Shown here: piece after piece, positions 1 to 5,167 of the stretch
Layout of the letters: every line of letters begins with the position of its first letter
Numbering within the stretch: the stretch's first letter is position 1
Assembly: GCA_013002925.1 (NCBI GenBank)
Contig: JABDLQ010000447.1
Span: 1-6,356 of the forward strand
Source of the DNA: Gammaproteobacteria bacterium
GTDB taxonomy: Bacteria; Pseudomonadota; Gammaproteobacteria; Steroidobacterales; SZUA-146
Direction of reading: 5' to 3'
DNA: 6,356 bases
The notes under the pieces: generated by a model
What the model was told of the DNA's origin: nothing
What the model saw: only the letters and a program-made list of their open reading frames with translations
Database searches by the model: none
Program-made: the position numbers and the translations under genes

Positions 1-1
1 A

Positions 2-43
2 GCCGGAGCGTCGCTCAGCCAGCCTGACTACTATCTTGACTAG
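2..43 (+). CDS. Possible C-terminal tail of an upstream gene (partial)
   Basis: The window opens in a short open frame that reads AGASLSQPDYYLD and then a TAG stop at 41-43. The tail is polar with an aromatic end, which is plausible for a protein C-terminus. It is only 13 residues, no family can be recognised, and the frame could be open by chance. Only the gene-free stretch that follows argues that a gene ends here. Confidence 0.22.
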   Translation, partial: AGASLSQPDYYLD

Positions 44-353
44 TGTCTTAGGCTGCGAAGCCAGAAATGCCATGATCACAGTTGACAGCCAAATTAGCTG
101 TTGATGGGAGATACAGGCCAGGATTGATGTTCAATTGAGCTAACGATTAAACTGGCTCTCGGTTTGTGCTCTAAAGGTTACACATTTAATTTCAGTGGAT
201 CCGACGGAAAAGACAGCGCATTGAGCGTGTTGCAAAGGGGTCAAAGTACACATAATGTACTTTGACCCCTTGTCGTATTAGGCCTGTATCAAAGGTACAA
301 TCTGGCCACGTCAGAACTGTCTTGATCAACAGCAGCAATTAACGCGAGTTTCG
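44..353. other. Gene-free spacer upstream of the rhomboid gene
   Basis: No convincing coding frame is visible on either strand. The stretch holds the strong palindrome at 235-271. A possible -10 hexamer TACAAT lies at 296-301, about 50 bases before the rhomboid start, but I see no good -35 at 16-18 bases from it, so I do not call a promoter. The last part, just before 354, has no clear Shine-Dalgarno sequence. Confidence 0.5.
235..271. repeat. Perfect 16-bp-arm palindrome, REP/terminator-like
   Basis: The left arm AAGGGGTCAAAGTACA (235-250) and right arm TGTACTTTGACCCCTT (256-271) are exact reverse complements around a 5-base loop, CATAA. The arms begin with a GGGGTCA-type sequence, which resembles the repeated palindromes that accompany REP-associated tyrosine transposases (RAYT, Y1 family) in many gammaproteobacteria; that link is from memory. 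No RAYT gene lies in the window. There is no T-run after either arm, so a plain intrinsic terminator is less likely, although the hairpin could stop or stabilise a transcript. It lies 83 bases upstream of the rhomboid start. Confidence 0.75.
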
Positions 354-998
354 ATGAACCCTCAATTATTTAGTGCTACCAACATCATTGTTTTTATCAC
401 GTGCATCATTTCCATTGCGTTGATGACCAATCATCGGGGGAAATCAGCCTTGATTTTTCATCCGGTCACGATAGCCCGAAAGCAGCAGTGGCATCGGTTT
501 TTAACGGCAGGTTTTATTCATGGCGATGGCATCCATCTGGCGATCAATATGTTTGTTTTGTGGTCCTTCGGGAATGCGGTCGAAACCCGTTTGTACCCGG
601 ATGCTTTTGATGGCGCCATTACTGCAAAATATCTGGGGCTTTATCTCGGGGGTATTGTGGTTGCATCGGTGCCTGCTTATTTTCGCCATCGCAGCGATCC
701 ACAATATATGGCACTCGGGGCATCCGGCGGTGTATCGGCAGTGGTATTTGCCGCGATCCTGTTTGCGCCGTGGTCAAATCTGTACCTTTATGGCGTGATT
801 GCAATACCGCAAATTCTTGCTGGCGTGGCTTATCTTTATTATTCCTGGTACAGCGACAGGAACGCCAACGACAACATCGGGCACATGGCGCATTTTGCCG
901 GTGCTGTTTGGGGGTTTTTCTATACGGGGTTTCTGAACCCGGATTTGTTTGGGCGATTTGTGCAGATGACGATGCAAGGGCCGGACTGGTTTTTCTGA
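354..998 (+). CDS. Rhomboid-family intramembrane serine protease
   Basis: A 214-residue polytopic membrane protein that should cleave transmembrane segments of substrate proteins inside the inner membrane. The rhomboid signature is complete: a first membrane segment at about 10-24, the W46-H-R loop region, the membrane motif with H61 and N65 (equivalent to the oxyanion-side H150/N154 of E. coli GlpG), the catalytic serine S124 in the GASGG motif (122-126), and the catalytic histidine H180 in AHFAG (179-183). Length fits a minimal six-segment bacterial rhomboid without the extra cytoplasmic domain of GlpG. ATG at 354 is the only start between the upstream in-frame stop (279-281) and the conserved region that keeps the first membrane segment, though no strong Shine-Dalgarno sequence precedes it. 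It stands alone, with long spacers on both sides. Its substrate cannot be inferred from context. Confidence 0.93.
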   Translation: MNPQLFSATNIIVFITCIISIALMTNHRGKSALIFHPVTIARKQQWHRFLTAGFIHGDGIHLAINMFVLWSFGNAVETRLYPDAFDGAITAKYLGLYLGGIVVASVPAYFRHRSDPQYMALGASGGVSAVVFAAILFAPWSNLYLYGVIAIPQILAGVAYLYYSWYSDRNANDNIGHMAHFAGAVWGFFYTGFLNPDLFGRFVQMTMQGPDWFF

Positions 999-1545
999 TC
1001 GATAACTGCCCCTGAATCATTGGTTTTGTGAATCAGCGCCGGAGAAATGATCGGAGTGACAGGAAGCAAGCAGTGCGGCCTGGTGATGTTTAGCAAACTG
1101 CCGGCGACCAAAGTATTACATAGCCGTTTACCGCGGTAGACACATTGGTCGATACATCTAATATTTTACAGCCCTATGCGGTGACTGACACCAGGACTCG
1201 AGTGATCAACTGCTTTTATTTTCCTGACTGGCGGTCGACACTGTGATTTGTGCCACCAGAACTTTCTATTTCCCGGCCCGGCGATCGATGTTTTTAATTC
1301 GTGCACTCAATGCTTGCAATGATCATTTACGATGGTGGCATGGTGGCATGGAGGCCTGCGCGATTAAAATTTCGCTGCCACCGAAGCAGTCGAACCGTCG
1401 ATCTGAAATTTAGATATTTTATAACTGACAGGTTGTAGCTCCCGCCATGATGCCGATGTTCAGGTCCATAACCCACACGTTGTAAAAAAACCGGTTTACC
1501 CGTCAGGTTTTTTCCGACGGGCTTTTATAAACGCCAGGGCGTCTA
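999..1545. other. 547-base gene-free stretch
   Basis: Neither strand shows a convincing gene. Just after the rhomboid stop there is an imperfect hairpin (CTGAATCA at 1012-1019 with TGAATCAG at 1029-1036, one mismatch) with no T-run, at best a weak terminator. A tandem 8-base repeat ATGGTGGC occurs at 1332-1339 and 1340-1347. The right end holds the terminator at 1499-1521. I see no decayed protein that I can name. Confidence 0.5.
1484..1521 (-). terminator. Intrinsic terminator after the DUF222-HNH gene
   Basis: CCCGTC (1499-1504) pairs with GACGGG (1516-1521), extended by GG/CC across a single bulged base, leaving a six-base T loop on the plus strand (A on the minus strand). On the minus strand it begins 25 bases after the stop of the HNH gene. 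It is followed by AAACCGG and then a run of seven T (1490-1484 read on the minus strand). A shorter CTTTT follows the stem on the plus strand, so it might act in both directions. The gap between stem and T-run weakens the call. Confidence 0.55.
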
Positions 1546-2763
1546 TCACCACGTCCACATCAAAGCGTAAATGGCCGTCAGGCGCGGCACAGGTTGGGGG
1601 CTGATGCCAAGGTCGTGGTGTTGGCTTTCGATTGGCGTGGTTGCGGCTGAAAGTCGAAATGCATCTGGAATAATGACGCCATCCGGTCGCTCGAAAACGA
1701 TGCGAAGCTCTTTTTTTGTTTGACTCCTGATAGCCCGGCAGGCGAAACCACCCTCATGCACCAGGTTGTGGTGATGCCAGCACAGTAAGACGAGATTATC
1801 CAGGCTGGTTTTGCCACCATTGGCCCAGTGTTTGATGTGATGGCCGTGTAGAAAGCTTGTGTTCGTGCAACCTGGAAATCGACAACAGCCCTTGTCCCTG
1901 ATGTCCAGAGCGCGTCTCATGGCGGTGGGTATTTTGCGGGTTCTTCGACCGACGTCGAGTACGTTGCCTTCGTGATCTTCACTTGCCGGTACAAATGCAG
2001 CATCGCAGCACAGACGTTGCGCTGCTGGAACAGGGATGGCGCCTGTGTTTTTCAGCGAGTTTGCGTGCATCGACGTCCCCGCGGAGACGTGCAGCGTGAC
2101 TTCATAGCCCTTACAGTTTCGATTGGCCAGTGCCACAAGAGCGTCTGCGTGTCGGGTTTTGACGGTTGGGGAAGTCTCCCTGGGGATCGTTTCAGCGGTG
2201 GATTCTATTGCGTTGATCACATGCTCAGCGAGTTCAGCCGGCAACCGGCCAAAAAATACAACACTGCCATCCGATTCGCTGTGCCACCTGAATTCGCGAT
2301 GTTCCATGGCCGCTGCAGTTCTCGCTTCCACATCCGTTTCATCATCGGTGCGAATTTCGCGACGCACCAGCTGTTCGAGCTGAGATGCAGTGCCGGACAG
2401 CGCTATGTTCAGCAAGGTATCTTCGTTTTCCGTATTGGCGACGCGTGTTAAGGCCCGAATTTTTGAATAACTGAGCTGACCGCGCTTGAACGCAGCGCTG
2501 ATTTTATGCAGATCTGCCAGTGCATGGGCGACGCGAATTTTTTCCCTGGCTGTGTGCACATTGATTCCACAACGCCAGTTCAGCCAGTGCGCACACGAGC
2601 GTGCACCCATCTCCGCCCACGCCTCGCGTTCATCAAACTCCCGCACCATGACTAAAAAGCGATAGGTTGCCGCGTGTATGTGGGCCGCCAATTGCGAGAT
2701 TTTATCCGCCAGAATTTCGTTTTTTGTCGGGCCTGAGGAGGGCAGGGCGTGGGCAGTATTCAT
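1546..2763 (-). CDS. DUF222 / HNH endonuclease protein (13E12-repeat type)
   Basis: A 405-residue protein with an N-terminal DUF222 domain followed by a C-terminal HNH nuclease. DUF222 spans roughly residues 20-240; its typical core is visible at about 49-108 (AWAEMGARSCAHWLNWRCGI, then a helix ending LSYSKIRALTRVA) and in TRHADALVALA (203-213). The HNH domain (about 288-340) shows zinc-ligand-like cysteines C294 and C299, H308/H309 in HGHHIKHW, N323 in LDNLVLLC, C328, and the HHHNLVH end (330-336), so the nuclease site looks intact. The start at 2763 is supported by AGGGAAG six bases upstream. DUF222-HNH proteins are abundant in actinobacteria (13E12 repeat family) and also occur in gammaproteobacteria; their biological role is poorly known. 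The gene is monocistronic, with its own promoter, LexA box and terminator. Double-stranded DNA cleavage is inferred from the family. Confidence 0.9.
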   Translation of the reverse strand: MNTAHALPSSGPTKNEILADKISQLAAHIHAATYRFLVMVREFDEREAWAEMGARSCAHWLNWRCGINVHTAREKIRVAHALADLHKISAAFKRGQLSYSKIRALTRVANTENEDTLLNIALSGTASQLEQLVRREIRTDDETDVEARTAAAMEHREFRWHSESDGSVVFFGRLPAELAEHVINAIESTAETIPRETSPTVKTRHADALVALANRNCKGYEVTLHVSAGTSMHANSLKNTGAIPVPAAQRLCCDAAFVPASEDHEGNVLDVGRRTRKIPTAMRRALDIRDKGCCRFPGCTNTSFLHGHHIKHWANGGKTSLDNLVLLCWHHHNLVHEGGFACRAIRSQTKKELRIVFERPDGVIIPDAFRLSAATTPIESQHHDLGISPQPVPRLTAIYALMWTW

Positions 2764-2774
2764 GTGTCTTCCCT

Positions 2775-2794
2775 AACTGTCGAAATATACAGTA
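2775..2794 (-). promoter_or_regulatory. LexA (SOS) box upstream of the DUF222-HNH gene
   Basis: On the minus strand the core reads CTGTATATTTCGACAG (2792-2777), an exact CTGT-N8-ACAG. With the flanking TA and TT, 16 of 20 positions agree with the E. coli consensus operator. It lies between the promoter hexamers and the Shine-Dalgarno sequence, with its end 12 bases from the ATG at 2763, where a bound repressor would block initiation or early elongation. A second CTGTAT half-site (2810-2805) lies upstream without a partner. Confidence 0.7.
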
Positions 2795-2837
2795 GTATAC
2801 ATAAATACAGTATAAAATACAAACACTTAATGGCCAA
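2794..2837 (-). promoter_or_regulatory. Candidate sigma-70 promoter(s) for the DUF222-HNH gene
   Basis: Two overlapping candidates exist on the minus strand. One is TTGGCC (2837-2832), a 17-base spacer, then TATACT (2814-2809). The other is TTGTAT (2822-2817), a 17-base spacer, then TATACT (2799-2794). The first has the better -35; the second abuts the LexA box, so the box would cover its start site. The region is very A+T rich compared with its surroundings. Confidence 0.55.
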
Positions 2838-2999
2838 TTATTCCAAATTTTGTAGTTTAAAAAAGACCGCACCCGAGTGCTTCTTGTGATGCAAATTGAA
2901 TGGGTTTCGGGTGTGAGCAGAGTGAGCCCGGACGCTACCTTTTTTCGAGTTTGGCAATCGAGCAAAACCGGCCGTCCCCGCGGAGTTTGTGTGAAAACA

Positions 3000-3015
3000 C
3001 CGGATCGTCATTGCG
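3000..3015. repeat. Left part of the REP-like palindrome split by the insertion sequence
   Basis: This piece carries CCGGA (3000-3004) and ATTGC (3010-3014), which pair with GCAAT (4369-4373) and TCCGG (4379-4383) on the far side of the insertion sequence, with equal 5-base spacers in both arms. Removing the element and one CG restores a continuous palindrome whose tip is ACCCGC-AAA-GCGGGT. CG at 3014-3015 is the left copy of the duplicated core dinucleotide. Confidence 0.75.
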
Positions 3016-3031
3016 TATATGGACTCCACCC
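3016..3031 (-). repeat. Right-end subterminal inverted repeat of the insertion sequence
   Basis: The plus strand shows TGGACTCC at 3020-3027 followed by ACCC. It matches, in inverted orientation, GGAGTCCA at the left end (4335-4342). The match extends loosely outside the 8-base core (T at alternate positions on one side, CCC on the other). It lies four bases inside the tip, as is usual in the IS1111 group. Confidence 0.7.
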
Positions 3032-3068
3032 TGTTTGCAAGAGATGACGAGATAAAACCAAAGTAGAA

Positions 3069-3194
3069 GCACGTGCGTATATACGGGCTCTCACTAGGGA
3101 GCGACCCCTGGCCCCAGATGTGTACGTGCGCCTTCACTCCTCTACGAACCCTCGACTTCAGTGAGTCGTTGCAATGATCAGGTTTTTTGAAGGC
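3069..3194 (-). ncRNA. Bridge RNA (seekRNA) of the IS1111-type element
   Basis: Read on the minus strand, the region after the transposase stop forms two successive stem-and-internal-loop structures. Loop 1 is closed by GCCTTCA (3194-3188) with TGAAGGC (3136-3130) and contains an inner hairpin CGACT/AGTCG (3168-3164 with 3157-3153). The inner hairpin is flanked by TCATTGC (3177-3171) and GGGTTCG (3151-3145), which match the two halves of the target around the CG core. Loop 2 is closed by GCACGT (3129-3124) with ACGTGC (3074-3069) and an inner GGGC/GCCC stem (3114-3111 with 3088-3085). It holds ACACATC (3123-3117) and ATATACG (3082-3076), which match the two ends of the element around the same core. 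Loop 1 is thus the target-binding loop and loop 2 the donor-binding loop. The position downstream of the transposase is the IS1111-group arrangement. The mature 5' and 3' ends are not known; the RNA may extend into 3195-3241 and toward 3016, and may be processed from the transposase transcript. Confidence 0.82.
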
Positions 3195-3241
3195 CGTCTG
3201 ATACAGTTCTCGTCTTTCTCTGGCAGGTTCCTTTAAGTTGA

Positions 3242-4279
3242 TTACCCAGCTAGTGCGGGTGGTTCATAGGCGGTGTTGTTGGACAACATGGCCCACGCCG
3301 TTCGGATGTTCTTGTTGGCCAATGCCACGGCCGCGCGACCCGGCCCACGCTGTTCAATCAAGCGTTTCAGCCACGCCTCTTTGCCGTTTTTAGGTGAACG
3401 TTTTGCCAGGGCATTGACCGCCGCTCGTGAGCCGACGATCAATGACGAGCGTAAGCGTTGATCACCCTTAAACTTACCGATACCCATCAGGTACACTTTG
3501 CCGCCACTGCTGTATTGCTTAGGCGTCACCCCAATGCACGCCGCCGTTTCGCGACCGTTTTTAAAGTGCTGGCCATTGCCGATGCTGATGTATAAACCGA
3601 TGGCGTTTTTATCTCCGATACCTTCCAGAGCCGTTAAGCGCCGACACGGCTCTAGATGCGCAACCCGTTGTTTCAGCAACTGTTCCGCCTGCGCCAACTG
3701 ATCGGCCAGGAACTGCCACTGTTGCCACGCTAAATACAAACTCTGTCGCATCGCATCCGGAAGACCGTTCTCGCCGTCCTCCAGCATTAATGGCAGACGG
3801 CGGCGTAACGCGGCCAATCCTTTGGGAATGACCAGGCCAAACTCCGCCACCAGGGCGCGCAGCAGGTTTCCCGTAGCGGTCAGATGATCCGACAGATGCT
3901 CCTGCACGCGCTTGTCACACTGCAGGCTCTGCTGCTCCAGTGTCTTCACGCCCACCGTCTTGATGTTGGCCTGCTGGGAGGCGATACCGATCGCCAACGC
4001 ATCATTTCCGTCGGTCTTGTGCCCTTGTCTGTAGGGCGTTACTTGTTTGGGCGGGATTATCATTACTTGGTGACCGAATGACTGAGCTTTGCGCCCCCAG
4101 TAGTGACTGCTGCCACACGCCTCGATCGCTACCAGCGCGGCCGATTGTTTGACGAGGAAACGCAACATCGCCGCTCGGCGCATACTCTTGTTGGAAAGTA
4201 CCTTCATGTGCTTATCAAACACGCACACCTGAAAGATAGACTTTGCAAGGTCGATTGCAATTACTCTATGATGTTTCAT
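3242..4279 (-). CDS. IS1111-group transposase (IS110-family DEDD recombinase)
   Basis: A 345-residue RNA-guided recombinase that would excise and insert its element through a circular intermediate. The N-terminal RuvC-like DEDD domain shows D10 (AIDLAKS), E53 (AIEACGSSHYW), and D90 and D93 (KTDGNDA). A helical middle section at about 115-210 is followed by the Tnp_20 domain from about 215. That domain contains the LEGIG motif (218-222) and the SSGGK motif with the candidate catalytic serine at 257 or 258. Length is normal for the family and no frameshift is seen. The ATG at 4279 is chosen because the conserved domain begins there and GGAG lies about nine bases upstream; a TTG 93 bases further out would start outside the element, in the flanking repeat. 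Sequence style (SSHYW, PPKQVTPYRQGHKTDGNDA) is that of the IS1111 subgroup. Expression may be limited by the leader hairpin. Confidence 0.95.
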   Translation of the reverse strand: MKHHRVIAIDLAKSIFQVCVFDKHMKVLSNKSMRRAAMLRFLVKQSAALVAIEACGSSHYWGRKAQSFGHQVMIIPPKQVTPYRQGHKTDGNDALAIGIASQQANIKTVGVKTLEQQSLQCDKRVQEHLSDHLTATGNLLRALVAEFGLVIPKGLAALRRRLPLMLEDGENGLPDAMRQSLYLAWQQWQFLADQLAQAEQLLKQRVAHLEPCRRLTALEGIGDKNAIGLYISIGNGQHFKNGRETAACIGVTPKQYSSGGKVYLMGIGKFKGDQRLRSSLIVGSRAAVNALAKRSPKNGKEAWLKRLIEQRGPGRAAVALANKNIRTAWAMLSNNTAYEPPALAG

Positions 4280-4346
4280 TGTGTGGACTCCAGTTGATGT
4301 GTGGTAACTGAAACTATCTCCCCTTTCGGGGGGAGGAGTCCACACA
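4280..4346 (-). promoter_or_regulatory. Left-end hairpin that encloses the transposase ribosome-binding site
   Basis: A perfect 12-bp inverted repeat (plus strand TGTGTGGACTCC at 4280-4291 with GGAGTCCACACA at 4335-4346) directly abuts the transposase start codon. Inside lies a second stem, CTCCCC (4318-4323) with GGGGAG (4330-4335), which shares one base with the outer arm. The only Shine-Dalgarno candidate, GGAG at 4291-4288 on the minus strand, is within the outer stem. In a transcript entering from outside the element the stem would hide this site and reduce transposase translation. The outer arm also contains the subterminal inverted repeat of the left end. Confidence 0.65.
4335..4346 (-). 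repeat. Left-end subterminal inverted repeat of the insertion sequence
   Basis: GGAGTCCA (4335-4342) is the inverted match of TGGACTCC at 3020-3027. It ends five bases inside the left tip. The same sequence is also the inverted partner of a third copy beside the transposase start (4284-4291), so this end carries the motif twice. Confidence 0.7.
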
Positions 4347-4347
4347 T

Positions 4348-4383
4348 CGAACCCGCAAAGCGGGTGCGGCAATCCCCGTCCGG
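4348..4383. repeat. Right part of the split REP-like palindrome
   Basis: This piece starts with the second CG core copy (4348-4349), then the palindrome tip ACCCGC-AAA-GCGGGT (4351-4365), then GCAAT (4369-4373) and TCCGG (4379-4383), which pair with the left part at 3000-3015. The rejoined sequence has the form CGTCATTGCGA...GCGGCAATC, a palindromic repeat type seen between genes in many bacteria. Confidence 0.72.
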
Positions 4384-4420
4384 CTTCTGTGGCATCAATA
4401 AGTCAGGGCAGCACAACGTT

Positions 4421-4457
4421 AGGAGATTGCCGCGCGCTTCGCGCTCGCAAAGACGAA
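4421..4457. repeat. Second REP-like palindrome, inverted relative to the split copy
   Basis: On the minus strand it reads TTCGTCTTTGCGAGCGCGAA followed by GCGCGCGGCAATCTCCT. It shares the CGTC-N-TTGCGA start and the GCGGCAATC-N-CC end with the copy split by the insertion sequence. The stem is TTGC/GCAA (4427-4430 with 4447-4450) with GCGC-TTC-GCGC at the tip (4434-4444). The two copies lie 37 bases apart in opposite orientation, the arrangement of a REP doublet (REPIN/BIME). Confidence 0.7.
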
Positions 4458-4619
4458 GTGATAGTTTTCATACAGCCTCCGCGGAGACATTTTTCGACTC
4501 ACTTTCAATCGCAATCAGTCAAAAGCTGTCTGTTGCATAAAATGATTGCCACTTTCTCCGATTGGAAGGAAATATTTTGGCTATCTCACCTGACACCTTT
4601 TCCCTCAGTTCGATCTTTT

Positions 4620-5009
4620 TTAGAACAGCGACACCAGTTTGACAATCAGCCAGATGATTCCCCCGAGAATAGCAATGATGGCGACGCCCACGAGCAGGGC
4701 GGCTGCAAACGTTCCAATAATCAGACCGACCAGTGTCGTAAACCCGGTCTCAAGAAGCAGCCAGATGAAACCGCGCCAGTTGGAGATTGAATCCCACAAA
4801 CCGTATGCCAGGCCCACGGTCGTTCCAAGAATCGCGAATATAGTATTAAACCAGCCCCACAGCGATGTGCGATCAAAGTGAAGCTCAACAAACCCTTCCC
4901 ACGTGTAGCGTTTGTTGTGCCGGTCGTACGCGTCCAGCTTCCGTTTCAAGCGCTTATGGCCAGCGGCGTCCAGTGAGAGCACATAATCTACGATGCTCCG
5001 CTTACCCAT
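4620..5009 (-). CDS. Small membrane protein of unknown function, three transmembrane segments
   Basis: A 129-residue protein that I do not recognise. Residues 1-45 are polar and basic (for example KRLKRKLDAYDRHNKR at 19-34) and should lie in the cytoplasm. They are followed by three hydrophobic segments at about 52-72, 81-101 and 103-123. The last two are glycine- and alanine-rich and nearly contiguous, suggesting a tight hairpin. No catalytic or metal-binding motif is visible. The ATG at 5009 is preferred over the TTG at 5018, which has no ribosome-binding site at a usable distance; for the ATG, AGG lies about ten bases upstream. It is transcribed away from the DUF305 gene, with a 158-base intergenic region between them that may hold divergent promoters. 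Consistent length, composition and absence of interruptions support a real gene. Confidence 0.72.
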   Translation of the reverse strand: MGKRSIVDYVLSLDAAGHKRLKRKLDAYDRHNKRYTWEGFVELHFDRTSLWGWFNTIFAILGTTVGLAYGLWDSISNWRGFIWLLLETGFTTLVGLIIGTFAAALLVGVAIIAILGGIIWLIVKLVSLF

Positions 5010-5167
5010 ACTCGTCAACCTGTATCAGCCAGAATAAAAGGTGTCACGTTTATTATTGCAAAAAACAGGAATTAATGGGGTCAGCAACTTCAACAAGTCT
5101 GGGCAAATGGTGTTTCCTGTGCGAGGATTCCGGACTTGAATGTCAACGAAATTTAGGGGAAGGCAGC

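Larger units (their letters stand above)
3016..4347 (-). mobile_element. Intact IS1111-group (IS110-family) insertion sequence, 1332 bp
   Basis: The element carries one DEDD transposase on the minus strand, a short left end (4280-4347) before the transposase and a 226-base non-coding right end (3016-3241) after it. The long non-coding region downstream of the transposase and the subterminal inverted repeats (TGGACTCC at 3020-3027 and GGAGTCCA at 4335-4342, four and five bases from the tips) are features of the IS1111 subgroup. Boundaries follow from the split REP-like palindrome and from the CG found at both junctions (3014-3015 and 4348-4349); there is no longer target duplication, as expected for this family. 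The transposase frame and the RNA region look complete, so it may be active. The exact tips could shift by the two core bases. Confidence 0.85.

Noticed and set aside
1332..1351. Tandem ATGGTGGC repeat as a possible minisatellite
   Set aside because: Only two full units and part of a third are present, too few to support a functional repeat.
1972..2451. 159-residue plus-strand frame inside the DUF222-HNH gene
   Set aside because: It is the shadow of a well-supported gene on the other strand; the translation is Cys/Arg-rich and unrecognisable.
2795..2810. Second LexA box using the upstream CTGTAT half-site
   Set aside because: CTG at 2810-2808 has no CAG at the required 10-base spacing, so only a half-site is present.
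2838..3137. 99-residue minus-strand frame across the right end of the insertion sequence
   Set aside because: It crosses the element boundary and the bridge-RNA region, has no domain and no good ribosome-binding site.
4280..4372. Longer transposase reading frame starting at TTG 4372
   Set aside because: The extra 31 residues would be encoded by the left-end hairpin and the flanking REP-like repeat outside the element. The conserved domain starts at the ATG at 4279, which has GGAG upstream.
2078..4485. CCGCGGAG occurring near 2078, 2979 and 4478
   Set aside because: The match is 8 bases around a GC palindrome with unrelated surroundings, one copy lying inside a coding region; no repeat family is supported.
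5074..5084. AATGGGGTCAG, similar to RAYT-associated repeat starts
   Set aside because: Only 11 bases match and there is no inverted partner nearby, so chance is a sufficient explanation.
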